A stretch of DNA of 64,000 bases. It comes from Ardenticatenales bacterium (GTDB lineage: Bacteria > Chloroflexota > Anaerolineae > Promineifilales > Promineifilaceae). The notes beneath the pieces were generated by a model. It saw only the letters and a program-made list of their open reading frames with translations, did no database searches and was not told the origin of the DNA. Position 1 is the stretch's first letter; every line of letters begins with the position of its first letter. The translations under genes and the position numbers were made by a program. Of this stretch, positions 1-8,118 are shown piece after piece. The DNA lies in the NCBI GenBank assembly GCA_020634515.1, contig JACKBL010000002.1, positions 186,001 to 250,000 on the forward strand, given 5' to 3'.

Positions 1-546
1 GAGATTGAGTGGCATTGGGTGCGGGGACATGCCGGCATTTCCCACAACGAGCGCGTGGATGAACTGGCGAGACAGGCGCGGCTATCTATCACCCCCGCCG
101 CCGCGCTCGACCCCCACGCCCCCCGCCTCTACGTGCGCGCCGCCTGCAAAGGCAACCCCGGACCTGGCGGATGGGGTGTCGTGCTGGAAGAAGGCGCGGA
201 CACACGGCAACTGAGTGGTTCCGCGCCGCGCACGACCAATAACCGCATGGAGCTAATGGGTGCGTTGGAAGGGTTGGCGCTGCTGCCGACGGGGACCAAC
301 CTGCACCTGTTCACCACGTCCGATTACCTGTTTCAAGGGGCAACACGGTGGATCAAGGGGTGGCGTCTGCGCGACTGGCACAAGAAGGACGGCCAGCCGA
401 TTGCCAATGCGGATTTATGGCAGGCGCTGGACCAACGCAGCCGCGACTATCATATTCACTGGGTCAACGCGAAGGGGGCGGAGGAGATGCCGGAGGGGCT
501 GCAGGAGGCGTCCAGGTTGGCCCAGGGGGCTATTGAGATGGCCTGA
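1..546 (+). CDS. Tandem RNase H-like protein, 5'-partial
   Basis: The reading frame is open from base 1, so the gene starts upstream of the window. The first residues (WHWVRGHAG, then NERVDELARQA) are the C-terminal end of an RNase HI domain. A second RNase H-like domain follows, recognisable by KGNPGPGGWG near residue 50 and TTNNRMEL near residue 80. In RNase HI the strand before KGNPGPGGWG carries YTDGS with the first catalytic Asp. Here it reads YVRAAC, so that Asp is missing. The second Asp position (TDS) reads TTS, and the final HAG/NERAD region is degenerate. Inference: the first domain is probably the active RNase H and the second a decayed or structural copy. It ends 2 bases before the convergent small gene on the minus strand. 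Confidence 0.8.
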   Translation, partial: EIEWHWVRGHAGISHNERVDELARQARLSITPAAALDPHAPRLYVRAACKGNPGPGGWGVVLEEGADTRQLSGSAPRTTNNRMELMGALEGLALLPTGTNLHLFTTSDYLFQGATRWIKGWRLRDWHKKDGQPIANADLWQALDQRSRDYHIHWVNAKGAEEMPEGLQEASRLAQGAIEMA

Positions 547-548
547 CC

Positions 549-767
549 TCATCCTTTTTGTTCGCGCAGGTATTGGCAGGTGGCATGGAGCAGGCCGAAG
601 TCGCCTAATGCCGGCATCAACTCCATCACATCCAGTACGCGAAAAACCTTGCCATCGAAGGCCACCTCGTCCCCCACTCGTGGCTGCCGCCTCATATTGA
701 TGACTGCTCCCGGATGTTTCCGCCCCAAAACGACATAACTGACCTTGTAGTTAACCGATTCACTCAT
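549..767 (-). CDS. Small conserved-looking hypothetical protein
   Basis: A 72-residue protein beginning MSESVNYKVSYVV. The frame stays open 13 codons further upstream, but I prefer this ATG because an AGGCAGGA-like ribosome site lies just before it and none precedes the longer start. The sequence is a compact mix of beta-type stretches (YKVSYVVLG, GDEVAFDGKVFRVLDV) with no signal peptide or membrane segment, suggesting a small cytosolic beta-rich protein. No family is recognised. It is convergent with the RNase H gene, 2 bases apart. The gene is believable from its composition and position, but its function is unknown. Confidence 0.5.
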   Translation of the reverse strand: MSESVNYKVSYVVLGRKHPGAVINMRRQPRVGDEVAFDGKVFRVLDVMELMPALGDFGLLHATCQYLREQKG

Positions 768-1121
768 GCCACATCCTGCCTTGTCTGATCCCGAATCGCT
801 ACCCAACCTAACCTATGTGTCGCGGCCCGCGGATTTCCTGCGACGACTGCACGCGCTTGTAGACGCCCTTTTCACGGCACAGCACCCGCAAAAGCGGGTC
901 GCACCTGAATAGTCGCCGTAGCGCGTCAAAACGCCAGGTCAACAACTGTCGTGGATACACTGTTACATATGAACGTTTACGTCGGCAAACCGGCACACGT
1001 AGGTAATTCTTCCCATTTTACCGGAAGTTGCGCGGATTGTCAGCCACAAAATTCGCCCAATTTTCCCTAGATGATAAGCCGCGCAGCCACGAAAAGCATC
1101 ACCCGCGTGGTTGTGAAAGTG
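768..1121. other. Intergenic, no gene recognised
   Basis: About 350 bases between the small minus-strand gene and the tRNA promoter. Short open frames here have no ribosome site and no recognisable sequence. The last 150 bases are relatively AT-rich. No hairpin or RNA gene was recognised. Confidence 0.5.
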
Positions 1122-1150
1122 TTGACCATTTTTGCGGTTGCTGCTAGAAT
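1122..1150 (+). promoter_or_regulatory. Sigma-70-type promoter of tRNA-Leu
   Basis: TTGACC at 1122-1127 and TAGAAT at 1145-1150 are separated by 17 bases. This is a near-consensus housekeeping promoter, and the tRNA begins 13 bases after the -10 box. Confidence 0.75.
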
Positions 1151-1163
1151 TTTGTTCTGCCAT

Positions 1164-1247
<84 letters not shown>

Positions 1248-1252
1248 CTATG

Positions 1253-1290
1253 ACAGCCCAGCCACCATTGCCTGGGCTGTTTTGTTTTGT
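1253..1290 (+). terminator. Rho-independent terminator of tRNA-Leu
   Basis: ACAGCCCAG (1253-1261) pairs with CTGGGCTGT (1272-1280) and is followed directly by the T-rich tract TTTGTTTTGT. Confidence 0.85.
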
Positions 1291-1320
1291 ATCGCGCCAG
1301 TTCCTTTTTCTTCATTGTGT

Positions 1321-1411
1321 GTGACCATTCCGGTAGGCTCGCCGGATGTCCTCGAAAACAGACCGTAACAAGCAAAATCGTACGGGTCTTGCCGATCGGC
1401 GGAATGGTCAC
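1321..1411. repeat. Long inverted repeat with 12-bp perfect arms
   Basis: GTGACCATTCCG (1321-1332) is the exact reverse complement of CGGAATGGTCAC (1400-1411). A weaker inner pair (GACCGTA near 1361, TACGGGTC near 1381) suggests a nested hairpin. It lies between the tRNA and the next promoter. It could be a REP-like element or a defunct insertion. Confidence 0.6.
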
Positions 1412-1418
1412 TTCTGGT

Positions 1419-1446
1419 TTGAGAAAATAGGCACAATTTGTATAAT
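1419..1446 (+). promoter_or_regulatory. Sigma-70-type promoter for the repeat protein
   Basis: TTGAGA at 1419-1424 and a perfect TATAAT at 1441-1446, spacer 16. It lies about 110 bases upstream of the membrane repeat-protein start and immediately after the inverted repeat. Confidence 0.6.
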
Positions 1447-1553
1447 GGGCGGTATTCTGGTGGTCTTGTGCGACCGCCTGCTGCTGTCGAAATGCCAGTT
1501 CACGTCATTTTGCGTCAAGTGTCGATACGACGTAAACCTTGGGGAAACAGGTT

Positions 1554-2600
1554 ATGAATCTTCTCACGATAACGGGAATAGTGGTGGTGTTGACCATTAC
1601 GGTGGGCGCTGTGTTGGCGCTCCTATCGGGCTTTGCCAGCCGCCAGGTAACGAGTGTCCAGGCGGAGCAACAGTTGGAGCAAAGCCGCTATAACCCGATG
1701 CTAACCAAAGGTTTTAAGATTCCCGTCAATGCGGATGTGGAGGAACAGATCAAACAGGCGCGGCTGATTGCCGCCCGTCAGGCCGCGGCGACGCCCCGCT
1801 GGGGCAACATGAAAATCCACGGGCAAAATGCGACTACCAAAGCGCCCAGCGCCTACCGTGGGGTGGATAATGACCCCCTGACGGCGGTGAAGATTGCCCA
1901 GTTCCACACCTGGAGTGGCGTGCTGCATGGTCCACAGGCGGCCCAGGCGGTTGCCCCAGGCGCAGTGACCGCGGCGCCCGCCGCCGTGCCATCCAAACGG
2001 CCCGAGGACCTGGTGGCGGGGGTGGATTATCCGGTCATTGAAATTACGGATAGCATGGACCCGGCGGAGGTACGCAAGGCGCGTATCGCCAACTCAAAGG
2101 CGCGTTCCGCGGCGGTGAAGGCGTTGAAAGAAGCGGGAACGGCAGCGGTTGTGCCGGCAGCGCCCGTGCCTGGCGTCGCCCCCCGCCCGGTGGCGGCCCC
2201 CGCCGCCGCGTCCGTCGCCGCCGCGCGCGAGCCGGTTGCCGGCGTCGATTATCCCGTTATCGAAATAACCGATGCGATGTCTCCGGACGAAGTGCGCAAG
2301 GCGCGTATCGCCAATTCGAAGGCCCGTTCCGCCGCCATGAAAGCGTACAAAGCCGCCGGCGGTGGCGAAGCCGTGGTCGCGCCTGCCGCGCCCGCGCCCG
2401 TGGCTGCCGCCGCGACCCCCGCGCCGGTGGTGGTGGTCGCGCCCACGGCCAACGTGCCACCGCCGCCCGCTTACATTGATATTACGGATGACATGGACCC
2501 GGCGGACGTGCGCAAGGCGCGTATCGCTAATTCTAAAATGCGGTCTGAGTATAACAAGGCATTGAAGGCGGCGGGCATCGATCCCGGCACGGTCGGCTGA
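1554..2600 (+). CDS. Membrane-anchored protein with three copies of an EITD/EVRKARIANSK repeat
   Basis: A 348-residue protein starting MNLLTITGIVVVLTITVGAV, a single N-terminal hydrophobic segment that could be an anchor or signal. A TTG five codons upstream is also possible, but the ATG is the better start. The C-terminal half holds three copies of a roughly 40-residue unit with consensus IEITDxMxPxEVRKARIANSK followed by RSAxxKAxKAAG. Long Ala/Pro/Val linkers separate the copies. Each unit looks like a short strand followed by a basic helix. I do not recognise the family. Inference: a membrane-tethered scaffold with three equivalent binding helices. It has its own promoter and a strong terminator, so it is probably monocistronic. 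Confidence 0.8.
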   Translation: MNLLTITGIVVVLTITVGAVLALLSGFASRQVTSVQAEQQLEQSRYNPMLTKGFKIPVNADVEEQIKQARLIAARQAAATPRWGNMKIHGQNATTKAPSAYRGVDNDPLTAVKIAQFHTWSGVLHGPQAAQAVAPGAVTAAPAAVPSKRPEDLVAGVDYPVIEITDSMDPAEVRKARIANSKARSAAVKALKEAGTAAVVPAAPVPGVAPRPVAAPAAASVAAAREPVAGVDYPVIEITDAMSPDEVRKARIANSKARSAAMKAYKAAGGGEAVVAPAAPAPVAAAATPAPVVVVAPTANVPPPPAYIDITDDMDPADVRKARIANSKMRSEYNKALKAAGIDPGTVG

Positions 2601-2630
2601 CGCCTTTTGTCCTGTACATGGCCTGAATCA

Positions 2631-2662
2631 GCCCGTCCGGCTCTGACCGGGCGGGCTTTTTT
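2631..2662 (+). terminator. Rho-independent terminator
   Basis: GCCCGTCCGG pairs with CCGGGCGGGC over a 6-base loop, followed by TTTTTT. It ends transcription of the three-repeat membrane protein. Confidence 0.85.
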
Positions 2663-2890
2663 GTTGAGGTGGGTTTCTGCCAGGTTGACGCGCTTATGTT
2701 AAAATGCGAAAAGCTGAACATGGCGCTGCCGGCTGCCACAGCGGATGTCGGACGCCAAACGTCTTGACCGGGTGTGTCGATGTCAGGGTTGCTTTGAGAC
2801 TTTTGTCGTCTATTTTGAGGACGGTGACGTGGCGCTGCCGTGGTGGGTGGGCGCAAGGTTGCGGTTGAATAACAGGCGGAAGGTTTAGTT

Positions 2891-4465
2891 GTGTTAGTTG
2901 ATTATCGCATTCGTCAACGAGAATATCTGTTGGCCATTAGTCGCGCGCTGACTTCGGAGTTGGATCTGGGGGACGTGTTGCGGATTATTGTACAGGCGTC
3001 GGTGGAGTTTATTTCGGGACGTGCCGGCATTATCGCCCTCGCCGATCCCCACGAGAAGGTCTTCCGCATTGCTGCCGCCTACGGTATCCCGCGCCATCTG
3101 ATCTCTGGCTCCGAAATCCTCCTGCGCGGGCTTGCCTACGAAGAGGGACAGGAGCGACAGATCATTCCCCAACTAACGCAGATGGTGGAGGCGCTGGCTC
3201 AATCCGCGGACATTGGCCTGACACAGGTGATGCGCCTGCCCATGTTGAGCGGCGACACGGTGGTTGGCATGATTTACGTCTTTCTTGTCGGACAGCATCG
3301 CCTTAGTGCCGACGCCCCCAACTTGCTGCAAAGTTTTGCCGATCAGGCGGCCATCGCCGTCAAGAACGCGCGATTGTACCAGGAAGTGATAGCGGAAAAA
3401 CAGCGGCTGGATGCCATCATGGAACAAAGCGCGGATGGCATCATGATTTTGGATGCCCACCTGAACATTCTCGTCTTCAATAATGCCCTCAGCCGCATGA
3501 CGGGTTGGACGGCGGCGGAAGTGATGGGTGAACCACACGAGCAGGTGGTCCGTTGGCGCGTGTTGAAAACGAATGTCTCGTTGGAACAGGCGCAGGCGGA
3601 AGGCTGGCCCGCGCCTGGGGGCGCGCATCTGTACGTCGAAGGGGATTTGCTGCGGATGGGGGGGGATGCGATTCGCCTCGGCATTACCTATGCGCCGGTG
3701 CAGGATCAGCGGGGGCGGCTGGTGAATATCGTGGCGAATGTGCGAGACCTGACTCGTTTCCAGGAGGAGGAGGAGTTGCAGAAGACGTTTATCTCCGTGA
3801 TCAGCCATGAATTGAAGACGCCCGTATCCATCATCAAAGGATATGCCGGCACGCTCCGCCGCGTTGACGCCGCCTGGCCCGCCGAAGTCCAACAAGAATA
3901 CCTGGCCGTCATTGAGGAAGAAGCGGACAATCTCACCGATTTGATAGACAATCTCCTCACGGCTTCCCGCCTGCAATCCGGCACTTTTGCCTTAGATAGG
4001 AGTGGGGAGGTATATTTGCCGGCAGTGGCTCAATCCGTAGCCCGCAAATTCAGCGCCCAAACCGGCAAACACACCTTCAAAATCAGCTTTCCTGAAGAAT
4101 TCCCCATCGTCCGCGGTGACGAACGACGGCTTACCCAGGTTTTCAATAACCTCGTCAGCAATGCCATCAAATACTCCCCCGCGGGTGGTCCCATTGTCCT
4201 CGCCGGGCAAACGCACGGCGATTACGTTACGGTGTCCGTGCGTGATGAAGGGATCGGCATTCCTGTTCATCAACAACATCGTATCTTCCAGAAGTTTTCC
4301 CGGTTGGACAACGCCCTCAGCCGCCAGACAGACGGCACGGGACTGGGATTGTTCCTGACCAAAGCTATCATCGAAGCCCACGACGGCAGTATTTGGTTCG
4401 AGAGCAATGCCGACGACCGTCCGGGCACGACCTTTACCTTTTCCTTGCCTCTCCATTCATCCTGA
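2891..4465 (+). CDS. Sensor histidine kinase (GAF-PAS-HisKA-HATPase)
   Basis: A 524-residue kinase with a GTG start preceded by GGCGGAAGG. Residues about 10-165 form a GAF domain (RIIVQASVEFISGRAGII). About 175-300 form a PAS domain (ADGIMILDAHLNILVFNNALSRMTGW). The HisKA H-box is SVISHELKTP with phospho-acceptor His306. The ATPase shows the N box (NNLVSNAIKY), G1 (DEGIGIP), F box and G2 (GTGLGLFLTKAI). No transmembrane segment is visible, so it is a soluble sensor. No response regulator is adjacent; the nearest DNA-binding protein is the FHA-winged-helix protein 1.5 kb away on the other strand. It probably autophosphorylates and passes phosphate to a distant regulator. Confidence 0.92.
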   Translation: MLVDYRIRQREYLLAISRALTSELDLGDVLRIIVQASVEFISGRAGIIALADPHEKVFRIAAAYGIPRHLISGSEILLRGLAYEEGQERQIIPQLTQMVEALAQSADIGLTQVMRLPMLSGDTVVGMIYVFLVGQHRLSADAPNLLQSFADQAAIAVKNARLYQEVIAEKQRLDAIMEQSADGIMILDAHLNILVFNNALSRMTGWTAAEVMGEPHEQVVRWRVLKTNVSLEQAQAEGWPAPGGAHLYVEGDLLRMGGDAIRLGITYAPVQDQRGRLVNIVANVRDLTRFQEEEELQKTFISVISHELKTPVSIIKGYAGTLRRVDAAWPAEVQQEYLAVIEEEADNLTDLIDNLLTASRLQSGTFALDRSGEVYLPAVAQSVARKFSAQTGKHTFKISFPEEFPIVRGDERRLTQVFNNLVSNAIKYSPAGGPIVLAGQTHGDYVTVSVRDEGIGIPVHQQHRIFQKFSRLDNALSRQTDGTGLGLFLTKAIIEAHDGSIWFESNADDRPGTTFTFSLPLHSS

Positions 4466-4523
4466 CCTGCCCGCGTGGGGTGGAGCCAGGCAAACCTGAT
4501 CCATCCAGACAAAGTGAGAAACC

Positions 4524-5861
4524 ATGTTAACACAACTCAATTGCCCTCAATGCCGCACGCCGTTTACCGCCGAAGTTTTCCAGGTCGTTGATGTGGGGCA
4601 GACGCCTCAACTGAAACAACTTTTGCTCAGCGGTCGGCTGAATGTAGCCACCTGCCCCAACTGCGGCTTCACCGCGCAGTTAGGCACGCCACTGCTCTAC
4701 CACGATCCCGCCCACGACATGTTCATGGTGTTCGTGCCCATGGAATTAAACCTGTCGCATAACGAACAGCAGCGACTGATCGGCGACATGGTGCAGCAGA
4801 TCATCAACCAGACCCCACCGGAAAAACGGCGCGGCTATATGTTGCAGCCGCAAACCATCCTCAGTTACCAGACGCTCATTGAAAAGGTTCTGGAAACCGA
4901 GGGGATCACACCGGAGATGATCGCCCACCAGCGGAAGCAAGGGGAACTGCTGCAAACGTTGTCCACGGCGAGTCCTGATGTGGTGGATATTTTGCTGCAA
5001 GAGCGCGCGAATATGATTGATGAGACATTTTTCGCCATGTTGAGCAGCGTGCTGCAAGCGTCCACGGAGTCGAATAACATGGAGCAGACGTTGAAGCTGA
5101 CCAATTTGCAGGCGCGACTCTACCAGGAAACCGAGGTGGGCAAGCGATTGGAACGGCAGCAAACGATCCTGCACCGTTTTCGTCAGGCGGCAAAGAAGCA
5201 AGGAGGGCTTTCACCGGAACTGCTCTTTGAATACGTGACGAAGTATGCGCAGGAAGATGCGCTTGTGGATGGCCTGACAACGGTGGGGCAGCCGGCATTG
5301 AATTACACATTCTTCGGGCTGCTCACGGATGAAATTGAGCGACTGAACCAGGGTGGCGAGCAGGCGCGGGCGAGCCGCCTGACAGCTATTCGTGAACGGC
5401 TGCTGCAAGTTCAGGCGAAAGCGCAGCGGGAGTCGCAGGCCATTATGGATGAGGCCAGCAAGGTGCTACAGGCCATTACCCGCGCGCCGGACCAGCGCGC
5501 CGCCGTGCAGGAGCATTTACATGAAATGGACGAAGCGTTTATGTACTTGCTTTCCATGACGATTGCCCAGGCGGAGCAAGCGGGCGCGCAGGAACAGTTT
5601 GATAACCTGACTGAAATCCGCGAGTTGATTTTGGAGGAAGTGGAGAGTCAGACGCCGCCAGAGTTGCGGTTCTTGAACGACTTGATGGAAGCAGAGACAC
5701 CGGCGCAGCAGGATGCGCTGCTGACGGCCAATCCGGAGATGGTGTCTCCGCGGATGGTGGAATTGCTGCGGATGCTGGCGCAGCAAACGGACCAGGCTGG
5801 CGACAGCGATACCACGGACCGACTGAAGAGTTTGGAGAAGTTGGTTGCCAGCCGCCTGTGA
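4524..5861 (+). CDS. CpXC domain protein
   Basis: A 445-residue protein whose N-terminus carries two zinc-ribbon-like CxxC pairs (CPQCRTPF near residue 8 and CPNCGF near residue 45). The surrounding sequence (NVATCPNCGFTAQLGTPLLYHDP) matches the CpXC family, whose function is not established. After about residue 130 the protein is almost entirely predicted helix, rich in Gln and Glu, likely coiled coil or helical repeats. No signal peptide is seen. It follows the histidine kinase by 58 bases on the same strand and may be co-transcribed. The family name is well supported; any role in signalling is inference from position. Confidence 0.8.
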   Translation: MLTQLNCPQCRTPFTAEVFQVVDVGQTPQLKQLLLSGRLNVATCPNCGFTAQLGTPLLYHDPAHDMFMVFVPMELNLSHNEQQRLIGDMVQQIINQTPPEKRRGYMLQPQTILSYQTLIEKVLETEGITPEMIAHQRKQGELLQTLSTASPDVVDILLQERANMIDETFFAMLSSVLQASTESNNMEQTLKLTNLQARLYQETEVGKRLERQQTILHRFRQAAKKQGGLSPELLFEYVTKYAQEDALVDGLTTVGQPALNYTFFGLLTDEIERLNQGGEQARASRLTAIRERLLQVQAKAQRESQAIMDEASKVLQAITRAPDQRAAVQEHLHEMDEAFMYLLSMTIAQAEQAGAQEQFDNLTEIRELILEEVESQTPPELRFLNDLMEAETPAQQDALLTANPEMVSPRMVELLRMLAQQTDQAGDSDTTDRLKSLEKLVASRL

Positions 5862-5873
5862 TGATGAAACGAG

Positions 5874-5900
5874 CAGGGGCAGACCCACGGCCTGCCCCTG
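5874..5900 (+). terminator. Hairpin after CpXC gene
   Basis: CAGGGGCAG pairs with CTGCCCCTG over a 9-base loop, 13 bases after the CpXC stop. No long T run follows, so it may act as a weak or bidirectional terminator for the convergent genes. A second hairpin, GGGCGCATCCGTC against GACGGATGTGCCC, lies at about 5937-5972, ending at the FHA gene stop. Confidence 0.55.
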
Positions 5901-5970
5901 TCGTCGCAGTCAGTTGCGCATGGCCACGCCGCTCAGGGCGCATCCGTCACTGGTATGGACGGATGTGCCC

Positions 5971-6615
5971 TTAATGGGGTTCATTGTCCAGGCGGAAGCC
6001 ATGCCCGCGTACGGTGACGATGTAGTTGTAGTCGTCAACTTCTGCCAGGCGGTCACGCAGCCGCCGCACGAGGGCGTCAATAGCCTGTTCCGAGACGCCA
6101 CTCCCCCCTGTGCCCGGCCACACAGCTTCCACGATGGTGTCGCGATCACAAACCGCGCCGTCGGCGTCGTACAACTCTTTTAAGAGTCGGTACTGCGCCA
6201 GAGACAGAGGTGGGTCTAATGGCGCATCGTCAATGAGAACGGAGCGTTGGGCTTCGTCGAGGATCAGGCTGCGGTGAACGGTGGGCGGTTCGAAGGTGAG
6301 GGGGACGGTGGCATCCGTGCCGACAAAGAGCAGTTTGACGCAGAGGGCTATCTGGATTTCATCGCCGTCTTGTAATCGCGCCGATCCCTTGATCTGTGTT
6401 CCATTCAGGTAGGTACCGTTTTTGCTGTCCAGATCGTGCAAGACGTAACCGCCGCTTTCTTTGCTGATTTTGGCGTGATAGCGAGATACTTGCCTTTCGG
6501 GGAGGGCAATGTGGCAATCGCTTCCACGCCCGATCATGATTTCGGGTGCATCTAACGGCCACTGCTGTCCGACAAGCTCGCCCTCACGTGTGATAAGTAC
6601 AGGTTGTTGGTTCAT
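5971..6615 (-). CDS. FHA domain plus winged-helix (OmpR-type) DNA-binding protein
   Basis: A 214-residue protein. The start MNQQPVLITREGE is chosen because GAGGTAATC precedes it; the frame is open 27 codons further up without a ribosome site. Residues about 20-100 form an FHA phosphothreonine-binding domain with the hallmark IGRGSDCHI, SRYHAKI and LDSKNGTYLNG. Residues about 115-210 form a transcriptional-regulator C-terminal winged helix (LSLAQYRLLKELYD, then RRLRDRL and a terminal VRGHGFRL). The combination suggests a regulator switched by threonine phosphorylation. It is divergent from the Ser/Thr kinase gene 248 bases away, a natural upstream partner. That pairing is inference from context. 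Confidence 0.88.
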   Translation of the reverse strand: MNQQPVLITREGELVGQQWPLDAPEIMIGRGSDCHIALPERQVSRYHAKISKESGGYVLHDLDSKNGTYLNGTQIKGSARLQDGDEIQIALCVKLLFVGTDATVPLTFEPPTVHRSLILDEAQRSVLIDDAPLDPPLSLAQYRLLKELYDADGAVCDRDTIVEAVWPGTGGSGVSEQAIDALVRRLRDRLAEVDDYNYIVTVRGHGFRLDNEPH

Positions 6616-6684
6616 GATTACCTCAGCCAATTTTACTTGCGAGACGAGAAAGGATTGTTCCGCTATTCCGCCCCAGCTTTTATT

Positions 6685-6750
6685 ATGCAGGCGCAACTAC
6701 TGACGCTCTCTGGAGATTGGTCCAATCTGGCTTAGCAGTTACATGCAGGC
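6685..6750 (-). mobile_element. MITE-like element, short copy, with target-site duplication
   Basis: A copy of the TAACTGCTAAGCCAGATTGG hairpin element in minus orientation, with almost no loop. It is flanked by direct repeats ATGCAGGC at 6685-6692 and 6743-6750, as expected of target-site duplications. It lies in the divergent intergenic region between the FHA regulator and the kinase, close to or within the FHA gene's promoter. Related copies lie near 9381, 32110 and 54927. Confidence 0.7.
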
Positions 6751-6863
6751 AATGTTGGGTGAATGCCGGCATCAACATCCACCACAACGGCAACAATTAA
6801 ACAATTGTTCTATGGCAAACAATGATAAAGCGGAAAGCGCAAAACGTAAAATACTAAACGACC

Positions 6864-7850
6864 ATGTTTCCCCCCCTGAAAGATAACACTATTCTACGCA
6901 ATCGTTATAAGCTGACCAACGTTGTTGGACAAGGCGGCATGGGCAGCATCTATCGCGCCGAGGACCTGCGTCTTCCCGGTCGGCTTTGCGCCATCAAAGA
7001 AGTCCAACCCGATACGAATGCTGACCCCACCATCACCGCGCAGATGCAGAACCAGTTTCTGCAAGAAGCCAGCATCCTGGCGCAACTAGACCACCCTAAT
7101 CTGCCCAAAGTATCCGACTTTTTTCGTGACAATGGCCGCGACTACCTGGTGATGGATTTTGTTGCTGGCCGCGACCTGAAGCAGATACTGGAACAGAGCC
7201 AGCAGGAAAACAGGCGACTGGACGGGAACGTGGTGTTGGAATGGGCGCTACAAATCATCGACGCGCTTGCCTATTTACACAGGCAAATGCCACCCGTGCT
7301 GCACCGTGACATCAAGCCGGCGAACATCAAGCTCACCCCCGACAATCGCATTAAGTTGGTAGATTTTGGTCTGGTGAAATTGATGGCCGGTGACGACGCA
7401 CGCACCATTACCGTCATCCAGGGACGCGGCACGGCCTTGTATACGCCTCTGGAGCAGTACGGCGGCGACAATGACCATACGGACGTACGGTCTGACATTT
7501 ATGCTCTGGGGGCGACGCTCTATCATTTGCTTACCGGAGTGCCGCCGCCTTCCGCCAAAGAGCGATTTCTGCGGGCGGCGGCGCTGCGCTCTCCGCGTGA
7601 GCTTGATGTACGCATTCCCCTGCATGTGTCGGAGGCCGTTTTGTGGGCGATGTCCATGCACCCGGATGACCGCCCCAAAAGCGTGATGCAGTTTCGCCAG
7701 GTGCTGCTTGGGCAGAGCCGCCGTCCTCGCGATGAGCGCAGCCAGCCGGCGCGTCCGCCTTTCTTGTTGGCGTTGCAGGAAAATCGCAATGGTTTGCTCC
7801 TTGCCGCCGGTTTGCTCTTGCTGGCGATTTTGCTGACGCTGTTGCAATGA
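6864..7850 (+). CDS. Ser/Thr protein kinase (Hanks/PknB type) with C-terminal membrane anchor
   Basis: A 328-residue kinase. The glycine loop GQGGMGSIY is at residues 22-30, catalytic Lys45 lies in AIKEV, the catalytic loop HRDIKPANI is near residue 146, and DFGLVK is followed by GTALYTPLEQYGG in the activation segment. The last 20 residues (GLLLAAGLLLLAILLTLL) form one transmembrane helix, so the kinase domain should face the cytoplasm with no extracellular sensor. The divergent FHA-winged-helix protein is the obvious candidate substrate or reader (inference). No strong ribosome site precedes the ATG. A TAAAAT box ends 11 bases before it, so a very short leader is possible. Confidence 0.92.
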   Translation: MFPPLKDNTILRNRYKLTNVVGQGGMGSIYRAEDLRLPGRLCAIKEVQPDTNADPTITAQMQNQFLQEASILAQLDHPNLPKVSDFFRDNGRDYLVMDFVAGRDLKQILEQSQQENRRLDGNVVLEWALQIIDALAYLHRQMPPVLHRDIKPANIKLTPDNRIKLVDFGLVKLMAGDDARTITVIQGRGTALYTPLEQYGGDNDHTDVRSDIYALGATLYHLLTGVPPPSAKERFLRAAALRSPRELDVRIPLHVSEAVLWAMSMHPDDRPKSVMQFRQVLLGQSRRPRDERSQPARPPFLLALQENRNGLLLAAGLLLLAILLTLLQ

Positions 7851-7885
7851 GGCGTCCAGGCTATCGCGGTTGGGGGTCAAAACGG

Positions 7886-7946
7886 GTAGTCCGATTTTCT
7901 AAATCGGACTATGGGGTGGTGGCGTCCGATTTGGAAAAGGGACTAC
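7886..7946. repeat. GTAG...CTAC hairpin element, copy 1
   Basis: An inverted repeat beginning GTAGTCCGATTTTCTAAATC and closing with a similar complementary arm ending GACTAC. Inner arms TAGTCCGATTT and AAATCGGACTA also form a separate hairpin. A close relative is at 31193-31240. Confidence 0.65.
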
Positions 7947-8021
7947 CTGGATGCCTGCCCTATCAAAATGGGGAAAATGCGTAACCTGTCAACGAATTTG
8001 GTTTTTTAACTATGCAAAGCC

Positions 8022-8050
8022 TTGACATCAGTAGATGGTGTGGCTATATT
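8022..8050 (+). promoter_or_regulatory. Sigma-70-type promoter of the ABC ATPase gene
   Basis: A perfect TTGACA at 8022-8027 and TATATT at 8045-8050 with a 17-base spacer, about 70 bases upstream of the start codon. It is the strongest promoter seen in the window. Confidence 0.8.
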
Positions 8051-8118
8051 TTGTTGTAGTTCCTCAATGTGCGTCCTGTCTTGTTTCCAAGACGGTTAAT
8101 TCCCCAAGGAGACCGTAA

